Shown one piece after another: positions 8,900 to 15,583 of a stretch of 64,000 bases of DNA. The notes beneath the pieces were generated by a model. The model saw nothing but the letters and a program-made list of their open reading frames with translations, was not told the origin of the DNA and did not search any database. The position numbers were made by a program, and so were the translations under genes. How positions within the stretch are numbered: the first letter of the stretch is position 1; each line of letters starts with the position of its first letter. This stretch comes from Oleisolibacter albus (GTDB lineage: Bacteria; Pseudomonadota; Alphaproteobacteria; Azospirillales; Azospirillaceae), in the NCBI RefSeq assembly GCF_003336875.1, contig NZ_QGNJ01000015.1:43443-107442 (forward strand), read 5' to 3'.

Positions 8900-9568
8900 T
8901 CAGCCCAGGGGGCGCACGACCTGCATGGTGGGCGGCAGCCGCCAGCCCTCGGCGGCGATGCTGGTCGGCCGGCGCTTGCGCGGCGGCGGCGCATCGGCCA
9001 GATCGTTCCGGCGCAGCATGACCAGGCGCAGATTGGCCGCCACCCGGTCGAAATAGGCGTCGCCCTTGTCCGGCGTGCGCGAGTGGTAGAATTTTACCGA
9101 CCGTGACCAGTTGCGCAGGTCGCCATGGAAGTCCTTCAGCATGGCAGCGGCATAGGCCACATTGGCCGCGGGATCGAAGGCCGTTTCCAGATCGGGAAAG
9201 GCGCGGGGGTGCCAATGCAGATTGACCTGCATGCACCCCACATCAATGGAACGCACCCCGCGCTTGCGCAAGGCCTGCACATGGGCGATGGCGCTCTGCT
9301 TGTCGGCGAAGTAGCGCCCCTGCCCCTCGGCATTGACGGTCCAGGGCCAGACGGTCAGACGCCCCTCCAGATCACGGCCGGACTCGGTGACGCCGACGGC
9401 CATCAGCAGGCGGCCCGGCATGCGGTGGTCCTTCTCCGCCGTGCGGATGGCGGCCAGACAGGCGGTCATCGGGCCACCGGCAGGCTCATCCGCCCGCACC
9501 GGTCCGGGGAGACCGACGGACAGCAGCGCCAAGGCCGGAGCCAGCGCCCAGGCCAGCGCCCGTCTCAT
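8900..9568 (-). CDS. Lytic transglycosylase (SLT domain) within the flagellar operon
   Basis: The product is 222 residues with a cleavable signal peptide (MRRALAWALAPALALLSVGLP, then VRADE). A lysozyme-like SLT domain follows with the catalytic Glu in VGVTESG (about residue 67), a VNAEGQGRYF stretch, and the GCMQVNLHWHP substrate-cleft motif. It would cut peptidoglycan in the periplasm, plausibly to let the rod pass. The gene overlaps fliQ by four bases (ATGA) and is cotranscribed with export genes, which supports that role. It is not the FlgJ fusion type. The exact partner is unknown. Confidence 0.82.
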   Translation of the reverse strand: MRRALAWALAPALALLSVGLPGPVRADEPAGGPMTACLAAIRTAEKDHRMPGRLLMAVGVTESGRDLEGRLTVWPWTVNAEGQGRYFADKQSAIAHVQALRKRGVRSIDVGCMQVNLHWHPRAFPDLETAFDPAANVAYAAAMLKDFHGDLRNWSRSVKFYHSRTPDKGDAYFDRVAANLRLVMLRRNDLADAPPPRKRRPTSIAAEGWRLPPTMQVVRPLG

Positions 9569-9837
9569 GGCCCGACCGGTCCGCCGATATGGCTGACGAT
9601 CTGCTCCATGTAGTTGGACAGAACATGGAACATGAAGGGCAGCGCGATGACGATGCTGACCATGATCAGGGCGATCTTCGGCACGAAGCTCAACGTCGCT
9701 TCCTGGATCTGCGTCAGGGCCTGCAACAGCGAGATGCCGAAGCCGACCACCAGGGCCACCATCAGGGGCGGCGCGGAGGCCCAGATCACGGCCCAGATGC
9801 CGCTCCGCAGAAGATCCAGCACATCGGCCTGGTTCAT
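9565..9837 (-). CDS. fliQ: Flagellar export gate protein FliQ
   Basis: The product has 90 residues with two membrane helices (about 15-37 and 52-75) and the conserved segment LLQALTQIQEATLSFVPKIA. This is full length for FliQ, which forms the FliP-FliQ-FliR gate. It sits between fliE and the transglycosylase gene, with a four-base overlap to the latter. The ribosome site is weak. Confidence 0.93.
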   Translation of the reverse strand: MNQADVLDLLRSGIWAVIWASAPPLMVALVVGFGISLLQALTQIQEATLSFVPKIALIMVSIVIALPFMFHVLSNYMEQIVSHIGGPVGP

Positions 9838-9851
9838 CGCGCCCGTTCCCG

Positions 9852-10178
9852 TCAGATCGGCATGCGCATGATGTCGAGATAAGCGTTCACCAGCTTGTCA
9901 CGCACCGACACCACGGCCTGGACGGTCAGCTCGGCCGACATGGTGGCCTGCACCACCTCCTGCACGCTGGCCTTGCCCTGCAGACCGGCGGCGGACATGC
10001 GCTCACCCTCGCGCACCGTGTTGACGGCCGACTTGACGGCGTCGGTGACGAGATCGGGGAAGCTGCCGCGGGCCGGCACGGCCCCGGACAGCGGCGTGGA
10101 CTCGGCCGGCCCGGCGAGGCCGGGCATCTTGCCGGCGGCATAGGCACTGGCAACACCCGAAGCGGGAACGACGACCAT
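9852..10178 (-). CDS. fliE: Flagellar hook-basal body protein FliE
   Basis: FliE links the MS ring and export gate to the proximal rod. The product has 108 residues with the family C-terminus (SVQEVVQATMSAELTVQAVV, then SVRDKLVNAYLDIMRMPI). AAGGAAA precedes the ATG at a good distance. It lies between flgC and fliQ, the usual order flgB-flgC-fliE-fliQ. Confidence 0.93.
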   Translation of the reverse strand: MVVVPASGVASAYAAGKMPGLAGPAESTPLSGAVPARGSFPDLVTDAVKSAVNTVREGERMSAAGLQGKASVQEVVQATMSAELTVQAVVSVRDKLVNAYLDIMRMPI

Positions 10179-10197
10179 GGTGATTTTCCTTCCCGGC

Positions 10198-10617
10198 TCA
10201 GCCGCGCAGCATGTCGATGGTGCGGCCCAGCATGCCGCGGGCCTGCTGCATCACATTGAGATTGGCATCGTAGGACCGGCCGGCCTCGCGCATGTCCATG
10301 CTCTCGACCAGCGTGTTGACGTTGGGGAGCTTGACATAGCCGCGCTCGTCCGCGCCCGGATGGCCGGGATTGTATTCCAGGCGGAAATCGCTCTGGTCGC
10401 GGCCGATGCGCTTGACCTCGACCGTATCCGACTTCAGCGCCCGGTCGAGCACGCTGGCGAAGACCACGGTCTTGCGGCGGTACGGATCGCCGCCCGGCGT
10501 CTCCGACGTGGAATTGGCGTTGGCCATGTTCTCCGCCACCACCCGCAGGCGCGTGGACTGGGCCTTCATGCCCGAGGCGGCGATGCCGAAGGAGACGGCG
10601 AGACTGTCGATGGACAT
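10198..10617 (-). CDS. flgC: Flagellar proximal rod protein FlgC
   Basis: The product has 139 residues, the normal length. The N-terminal rod motif (IAASGMKAQSTRLRVVAENM, then ANANSTS) is present, with the C-terminal helix EAGRSYDANLNVMQQARGM typical of axial proteins. FlgC is secreted through the export gate and assembles the proximal rod with FlgB. AGGGGA precedes the start. Confidence 0.94.
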   Translation of the reverse strand: MSIDSLAVSFGIAASGMKAQSTRLRVVAENMANANSTSETPGGDPYRRKTVVFASVLDRALKSDTVEVKRIGRDQSDFRLEYNPGHPGADERGYVKLPNVNTLVESMDMREAGRSYDANLNVMQQARGMLGRTIDMLRG

Positions 10618-10648
10618 GGAGCAGATCCCCTGGACGGCGGCGATGCGA

Positions 10649-11038
10649 TCAGCGGCTGGTGAAGGCCTGACGCAGCATCGCCACGTTCTTCTGGAACAGG
10701 TTGGTGGCCAGATCGTAGGCCTGCCGGACCTCGGCCGACTTCATCATCTGTTCTTCCAGCACCACGCCGTTGCCGTCGGGCGCTGTCTCGTACACCGGGG
10801 CGCGGCGGTCCTCGCGGAAGGCCGCGGCCTCGCGCAGGGGCGACAGATGCCCGGAATCGGTGCGGACCTGGCTGACCTGACCCAGGGTGGCCTGGAAGTC
10901 GAACGGCTTCAGGTCCTTGGCCCGGAAGCCCGGCGTGTCGGCATTGGCGATGTTCTCGGCAATGGTCCTGTGGCGCGCGGACAGATAATCCATGCGCTGG
11001 CTGGCCAGCTTGAACAGGCCGATGGATGAAAGGTCCAT
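10649..11038 (-). CDS. flgB: Flagellar proximal rod protein FlgB
   Basis: The product has 129 residues with the N-terminal rod motif (RMDYLSARHRTIAENIANAD, then TPGFRAKDL) and a C-terminal axial helix ending LFQKNVAMLRQAF. The ATG at 11038 has a strong AGGAGG seven bases before it. It is the first gene of the flgB-flgC-fliE-fliQ-SLT-flhA-fliR-flhB operon, with its promoter in the gap shared with fliI. Confidence 0.94.
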   Translation of the reverse strand: MDLSSIGLFKLASQRMDYLSARHRTIAENIANADTPGFRAKDLKPFDFQATLGQVSQVRTDSGHLSPLREAAAFREDRRAPVYETAPDGNGVVLEEQMMKSAEVRQAYDLATNLFQKNVAMLRQAFTSR

Positions 11039-11208
11039 CAGGTCCCCTCCTGGGTGCGGTCGGTCGAGGCGGATGGTTCCACGCCGGTTTTAAAGCGGCG
11101 TTTAAGGCAGGAGCGGCAGTCCCGCGGCTTTAATCGGCTTTAAACGGCCCCGCCCACGATACGCCCCGACATTTCCTTCCCGGACATGCCAGCAAAGGGA
11201 CATGCGCC
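11039..11208. promoter_or_regulatory. Divergent flgB / fliI promoter region with four TTTAA motifs
   Basis: Four TTTAA elements stand in 57 bases of otherwise GC-rich DNA: 11089-11093, 11101-11105, 11129-11133 and 11139-11143. CtrA-type response regulators bind TTAA-N7-TTAA in alphaproteobacteria and control class II flagellar genes. Here the TTAA spacings are 8 and 6 rather than 7, so the match is suggestive only. Confidence 0.5.
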
Positions 11209-12615
11209 ATGACCATCCTGGCCGGACTTTTGGCCGATATTCAGCAGATGCAGGGACCGCGCTTCCACGGCCAGGTCGTCACCTGCTCGGGACTGGCGCT
11301 GGAGGTCGAAGGTCTGGAGCGGCGCCTGTCCGTGGGCGATGGCTGCCGGGCCATGGCCCGGGACGGCCGCGCCGTCCCGTGTGAAGTGGTGGGATTCCGC
11401 CAGGGCCGGGCCGTGCTGCTACCCTTCGCTCCGCTGGACGGCATCGGACTCGGCGCCCAGGTCGAGGCCGGCACCGCCATGGGGCTGGTGCGGCCCGACC
11501 AGTCCTGGCTGGGCCGGGTGATCGATGCCTTCGGCCGGCCCGTGGACGGCAAGGGTCCCATCGGCCGCGGCGACGCCAACCGCCCGCTGCGGGCAGCCCC
11601 GCCACCGGCCTTCGAGCGCCGGCGCATGGGCGCCCGGCTGGAAACCGGCATCCGCGTGCTGGACAGCTTCATCCCGCTCTGCCGCGGACAGCGCCTGGGC
11701 ATCTTCGCCGGCTCCGGCGTCGGTAAATCGACACTGCTGGCCATGCTGGCCCGGTCCAGCGCCGCCGATGTCAATGTCATCGGCCTGATCGGCGAGCGCG
11801 GGCGCGAGGTGCAGGAATTCATCCAGGACGATCTGGGGCCGGAGGGTCTGGCCCGCAGCGTCGTCATCGTCGCCACCGGCGACGAGCCGGCGCTGGCCCG
11901 GCGCCAGGCCGCCTATCTGACCATGGCCGTGGCCGAATATTTCCGCGATGGCGACCAGGACGTGCTCTGCCTGATGGACAGCGTCACCCGCTTCGCCATG
12001 GCCCAGCGCGAGGTCGGCCTGTCGGCCGGCGAGCCGCCGACCACCAAGGGCTATCCGCCCAGCGTCTTCGCCGAGCTGCCGCGCCTGCTGGAGCGGGCCG
12101 GGCCGGGCACGGCGAGCACGGGCGATATCACCGCTGTGTTCACCGTGCTGGTGGAGGGCGGCGACCATGACGAGCCGGTGGCCGACGCTGTCCGCGGCAT
12201 CCTGGACGGCCATGTGGTCATGGACCGCAAGATCGCCGAACGCGGCCGCTATCCCGCCATCGATGTGCTGAAGAGCGTGTCCCGCGCCCTGCCTGCCTGC
12301 CACGCGGACAGCGAGAACCGGACCATCACCGCTGTGCGCACCCTGCTCTCGCGCTACGAGGCCATGGAGGAGATGATCCGGCTGGGCGCCTATCGCGCCG
12401 GCAGCGACCAGGAGGTGGACCGGGCCATCAAGGCCTATGGTCCCTTGCAGGATTTCCTGCGCCAGCAGAAGGGCGAGTCCACGCCGCCCGCCGATTCCTT
12501 CGGCGCGCTGGACGGCATCCTGGCCCAGGTGGAACCGCCGCCCGCCCCCGCCGAACCGCCACCGGACGCCCCGGCCAAGGGCCGCGCCCTGACCCCGGCC
12601 CGCCGCACCCGCTGA
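11209..12615 (+). CDS. fliI: Flagellum-specific ATPase FliI
   Basis: FliI is the hexameric ATPase of the flagellar export apparatus. The product has 468 residues. The Walker A motif GSGVGKST lies at about 168-175, and the Walker B-like VLCLMDSVTRFAMAQREVGL at about 250-270. The signature PSVFAELPRLLERAG follows. The C-terminal tail past about residue 430 is proline-rich. AAAGGGA precedes the ATG. No fliJ follows: the next sequence is the small-peptide repeat array. Confidence 0.95.
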   Translation: MTILAGLLADIQQMQGPRFHGQVVTCSGLALEVEGLERRLSVGDGCRAMARDGRAVPCEVVGFRQGRAVLLPFAPLDGIGLGAQVEAGTAMGLVRPDQSWLGRVIDAFGRPVDGKGPIGRGDANRPLRAAPPPAFERRRMGARLETGIRVLDSFIPLCRGQRLGIFAGSGVGKSTLLAMLARSSAADVNVIGLIGERGREVQEFIQDDLGPEGLARSVVIVATGDEPALARRQAAYLTMAVAEYFRDGDQDVLCLMDSVTRFAMAQREVGLSAGEPPTTKGYPPSVFAELPRLLERAGPGTASTGDITAVFTVLVEGGDHDEPVADAVRGILDGHVVMDRKIAERGRYPAIDVLKSVSRALPACHADSENRTITAVRTLLSRYEAMEEMIRLGAYRAGSDQEVDRAIKAYGPLQDFLRQQKGESTPPADSFGALDGILAQVEPPPAPAEPPPDAPAKGRALTPARRTR

Positions 12616-12841
12616 GGCGGGGTGCGTTGTCTCGCCACGGCGCGCCGGTGTCCTCAATACACCGATCGGGTGGCCGGGGTGTGCATGGCATGGATGAGTG
12701 CGGGCACTCGAAAGACGGTGTGTTGGCGAAACGCCTCTGGGGATCGATAAAAGGCGAATGCACCGATCTACACGTTCGGGAAGGGAAATTGACCCTGAAA
12801 ACCAGTTCTGACCGGACACACGTTGGGGAGCACGTCAACGA

Positions 12842-13000
12842 TCAGCTGCCAAAACTCCCATCATTACCAAAGGCCATGGAGTCGGCGGCGGTTTCGCTGA
12901 TGTCGATGGCCCGCACAATCGGCGCGCACCACGCCCGACGTTCCGGGGATTTGGTTTCAGCGGCGGGTTCCGCCATCACGGTGTTGCGCTCAGAAGCCAT
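12842..13000 (-). CDS. Candidate RiPP precursor peptide, copy 1 (52 aa)
   Basis: The 52-residue product opens MASERNTVMAEPAAETKSPE, continues with RRAWCAPIVRAIDISETA, and ends ADSMAFGNDGSFGS. The W-x-x-P-x-V core of the leader resembles the recognition motif that PqqD/RRE domains bind in lasso-type and PqqA-type leaders. The tail is Gly/Ser/Asp-rich and differs from the other copies. The ribosome site is weaker than in copies 2 and 3 (GAGCGA in place of GAGGGA or GGGGGA), so this copy may be poorly translated. No maturation enzyme is adjacent. A simple tandemly duplicated small protein of other function is the alternative. Confidence 0.6.
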   Translation of the reverse strand: MASERNTVMAEPAAETKSPERRAWCAPIVRAIDISETAADSMAFGNDGSFGS

Positions 13001-13334
13001 CGTATCGCTCGTGTCTCCCTGAATGATGCGGCACGATCATGGCCACAATCATCATCCGAAAGGTCCGTATACCCACAAAGTTGTTGGTACAGCACTTCCC
13101 GTTATGGTCTGGGGGTGGGCAATGCTGGGCGGGAAAGAGCGGCCAGATCGGCGACGGTGTCGCCGCTGACCGGCAGGTCGGAGACCTAGCGGCGACGGGA
13201 TGCGTCGCCAATCTCCACCGTATCCAAGCCGACCGCTGCCGGCTCGACGCGAGCATTCCGCCGCGGCCCCGCCCGGGTCGAGTTCGCGGCGAAGTGCAAC
13301 CAGAACGAAGCAGCATCAGCGCCCGTATGGGCGA

Positions 13335-13493
13335 TCAGCTGTTAAAACCCGAATCAGGACCCGGGCTGGAGGTGTCGGCGGCGGTTTCGCTGATGTCGAT
13401 GGCCCGCACAATCGGCGCGCACCACGCCCGACGCTCCGGGGACTTGGTTTCAGCGACGGGTTCCACCATCACAGTGTTGCGTTCAGAAGCCAT
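13335..13493 (-). CDS. Candidate RiPP precursor peptide, copy 2 (52 aa)
   Basis: The 52-residue product is identical to copy 1 over most of the leader, with V for A at positions 10 and 13. RRAWCAPIVRAIDISETA is unchanged, and it then ends ADTSSPGPDSGFNS. Asp40, Ser/Thr41, Gly45, Asp47, Phe50 and Ser52 are kept in all copies while the rest of the tail varies. A clear ribosome site (GAGGGA) stands 5 bases before the ATG at 13493. Exact length conservation despite tail divergence argues for a functional open frame. Confidence 0.65.
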   Translation of the reverse strand: MASERNTVMVEPVAETKSPERRAWCAPIVRAIDISETAADTSSPGPDSGFNS

Positions 13494-13828
13494 GGTATCC
13501 CTCGTATTTCCCTGAATGATGGATCACGGTCGCGTTCACATTGATCATCATCCAAAAGATCTGTCTACCCACAAAAGCTATTGTTACAGGAGTTCCTGTT
13601 ATGGTCTGTGGGTGGCGATGCAGAGCGGGAAAGAACGGCCAGATCGGCGACGGCGTCGCGGCTGACCGGCAGGTCAGTGACCTGGACGCGACGGGATGGG
13701 TCGCCAATCTCCACCGGACCCAACCCGACCGCTGCAGGCTCAACGCTGTCTTCCACCGCGGCCCCGCTCTTACCGAGCCCGGGTCAAAATGCAACCAGAA
13801 GAAGCAGCGTCAGCGCCCGTATGGACGA

Positions 13829-13987
13829 TCAGCTGCCAAAAGACCCATCAGACCCGCCGGTTAGGGTGTCGCCGGCGGTTTCGCTGATGTCGATGGAGCG
13901 CATGATCGGCGCGCACCACGCCCGACGCTCCGGAGACTTGGTTTCAGCGGCAGGTTCCGCCATCACGGTATTGCACTCAGCAGCCAT
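13829..13987 (-). CDS. Candidate RiPP precursor peptide, copy 3 (52 aa)
   Basis: The 52-residue product is MAAECNTVMAEPAAETKSPE, then RRAWCAPIMRSIDISETA, then GDTLTGGSDGSFGS. It is promoter-proximal in the array, with the best ribosome site (GGGGGA) and a perfect TATAAT about 54 bases upstream. If processing occurs after the invariant ETA, the mature tail would begin with Gly (Ala in copies 1 and 2) and have Asp at position 9. That fits the macrolactam rule of lasso peptides (residue 1 joined to Asp/Glu 7-9), although a 14-residue product would be very short. Function is inference. Confidence 0.65.
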   Translation of the reverse strand: MAAECNTVMAEPAAETKSPERRAWCAPIMRSIDISETAGDTLTGGSDGSFGS

Positions 13988-14040
13988 GGTATCCCCCGTA
14001 TTTCCCTGAATGATGCGGCACGGTTGTGACAACATTGGTC

Positions 14041-14068
14041 ATTATACGAAAGTTTCGTCTATCCACAA
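14041..14068 (-). promoter_or_regulatory. Sigma-70-like promoter before peptide copy 3
   Basis: On the minus strand TTGTGG (14068-14063), a 16-base spacer and a perfect TATAAT (14046-14041) stand 54 bases before the copy 3 start. The equivalent positions before copies 1 and 2 read GATGAT, so copy 3 has the only good promoter in the array. Confidence 0.55.
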
Positions 14069-14163
14069 AGTTATTGTTACGGCGCATCTCATTATGGCCT
14101 GGGGGGCAATGCGGGGCGGGAAGAACGGCCAGATCGGCAACGGTGTCACAGCTGACCGGCAGG

Positions 14164-14550
14164 TGGTGACCTTGCCATCGGACTTGGTGATCTCGATTTC
14201 CGGCCAATTGACGGTCATCCGCATCGGTGCCGCCGCGCAATGGCACGTCGCCGATCCAGCGATACCGGTGGATGCGCTTGTCGGCGCCATGCCCGACGGT
14301 CTCGCTCGGACTGTCGAGGTCGACGCCGGTCAGATACCCCGCCAGGGTCTTGTCGCTTACCTGTTGCAGACCAGGAGAATGCTGCCATTCGCCGCCTGGA
14401 TCGCAGCACACGGGAGCGGTCGCGCATAGCGGCCGTCACCGAGATCGCCCGACGACAGGCATCGGCCTCCTCCCAGCCCTCCGGATCAGCCTGCAACACC
14501 AATCATTGAGTGCCGCACATCATGCCCACGAACTTTAGAGACCCGAGCAA
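14164..14550. other. Gene-free flank between peptide array and glycan cassette
   Basis: About 390 bases contain only broken frames. A minus-strand stretch reading MTVNWPEIEITKSDGK looks protein-like, but no single frame continues it to a plausible start and stop. This may be the decayed end of an older gene interrupted by the array or cassette. No RNA gene or clear terminator was recognised. Confidence 0.45.
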
Positions 14551-15552
14551 CTATTTCCCGACACCGTAAGAATCGACCAATGGCCCCAAAAGATCAGCCA
14601 AGGCTTTATGGGCATCCGGCGAGAAGTGAGACCATGCATCAATGAAGGGTGTTTCGACCGTATCAAATGCATCGGACATATCAATGATCCGTGGATCCTG
14701 CCTCTCGACAATCAGGTGCCGAAGAGAATCGTAAGCGGGACGGAGCACCTCATATCGTGAGCGGATCACAGGATTGTTAAGGCCCTGCTCCGCTGTCAAC
14801 GGGCGGCTGAAGTCAGTTGGCGCAATGACGATACGGACTGGAAGGTGCAGACTATCGGCTGTAGCCAGCATCGCCGACATCTCGCCATATATGGCCTGTG
14901 CAAGTGCGTTTGCCCGCTCTGGCTGTGCGCATGTGGCAAGAGCAGTTGTTTCCGTCTTCTCTGTGAGCTTTCTTCCAAAGGCAGCAAAGAGGCGCCCCAG
15001 CGCCAATTCATGCATTTTTTCCGGTCCCGGATCTCGCACCAAACATCTATCGCCGATTTCCAACAATCCCGTAACAACCAAAACCTGATCTATCGCAACA
15101 CCCTTGTTATGCAAAAAAGAAAGCCGAATGCGATTACCGATAAGCGTCTCTCCCGGGGCTGCATAATTCATCACCTCCCAACCAGGATGATCCTGTTCGA
15201 GCAGCGTTGACACGACTTGTTTGTCCTGTACATGCATCCCGAACGCCTGTGACGCCCCAAGCATGAGAATGCGCCGTTGTGCCGGAAGAGCGTCGGCAGC
15301 GCGAGGCGCACGCCGACCATCGCCGGCAATTGTGAAGTCGGGGAACGCGATCGGTTTGGGCGTTCTGCCGATACCGGGATCCTGGGCCATATTTACGATG
15401 ACAGATCTTGCCAACTCAGGTCGTTTTGCTCGTAAATCGGCAACAGAATCTCGAACCCACCGTTGGGTGAATAAAAGGCCATCGACGATCCCATTCAGTA
15501 ATGCCAGCAGGATCACGGTCTTCAGCAAAAAGTCCAAGGCTTTGGCGATCAT
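14551..15552 (-). CDS. SGNH/GDSL-type hydrolase, membrane-anchored
   Basis: The product has 333 residues. An N-terminal signal-anchor helix (about 8-28, LDFLLKTVILLALLNGIVDG) is followed by an SGNH fold: catalytic-Ser block ILMLGASQAFG, an NYAAPGE block, a GLLEIGD block, and a C-terminal WSHFSPDAHK block carrying the likely catalytic His. Such periplasmic enzymes work with an MBOAT partner in O-acylation or deacylation of polysaccharides, as AlgJ/AlgX do with AlgI. It lies 31 bases downstream of the MBOAT gene on the same strand. The substrate is unknown. Base composition is AT-richer than the flagellar genes. Confidence 0.72.
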   Translation of the reverse strand: MIAKALDFLLKTVILLALLNGIVDGLLFTQRWVRDSVADLRAKRPELARSVIVNMAQDPGIGRTPKPIAFPDFTIAGDGRRAPRAADALPAQRRILMLGASQAFGMHVQDKQVVSTLLEQDHPGWEVMNYAAPGETLIGNRIRLSFLHNKGVAIDQVLVVTGLLEIGDRCLVRDPGPEKMHELALGRLFAAFGRKLTEKTETTALATCAQPERANALAQAIYGEMSAMLATADSLHLPVRIVIAPTDFSRPLTAEQGLNNPVIRSRYEVLRPAYDSLRHLIVERQDPRIIDMSDAFDTVETPFIDAWSHFSPDAHKALADLLGPLVDSYGVGK

Positions 15553-15583
15553 TGCAGGCCTTCCGAATCAGAGGCTATAAGGA

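Larger units (their letters stand above)
12842..14163 (-). repeat. Tandem array of about 493 bp units, each with a 52-codon peptide gene
   Basis: Three directly repeated units start at the peptide stop codons 12842, 13335 and 13829 (spacing 493 and 494). The third lacks about 150 bp at its far end, where similarity stops near 14163. Within a unit the coding part is followed (on the minus strand, preceded) by about 335 bp of similar spacer. The spacer has open frames in several phases, but stops and indels differ between units, so I do not consider it coding. Copies 2 and 3 are the most alike. Similarity is high in the peptide leader codons and in the sequence just past the stop, but drops sharply in the 13-14 codons before the stop. 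Confidence 0.85.

Noticed and set aside
13565..13756. Minus-strand spacer frame ending LPVSRDAVADLAVL, partly repeated in each unit
   Set aside because: Amino-acid similarity follows from DNA similarity; unit 1 has an internal stop and the start differs, so it is at best a decayed fragment.
13039..13864. Plus-strand frames of 100-160 residues running through the peptide array
   Set aside because: They shift frame between units and depend on chance absence of stops. The minus-strand 52-codon frames are the only ones with equal length and ribosome sites in all units.
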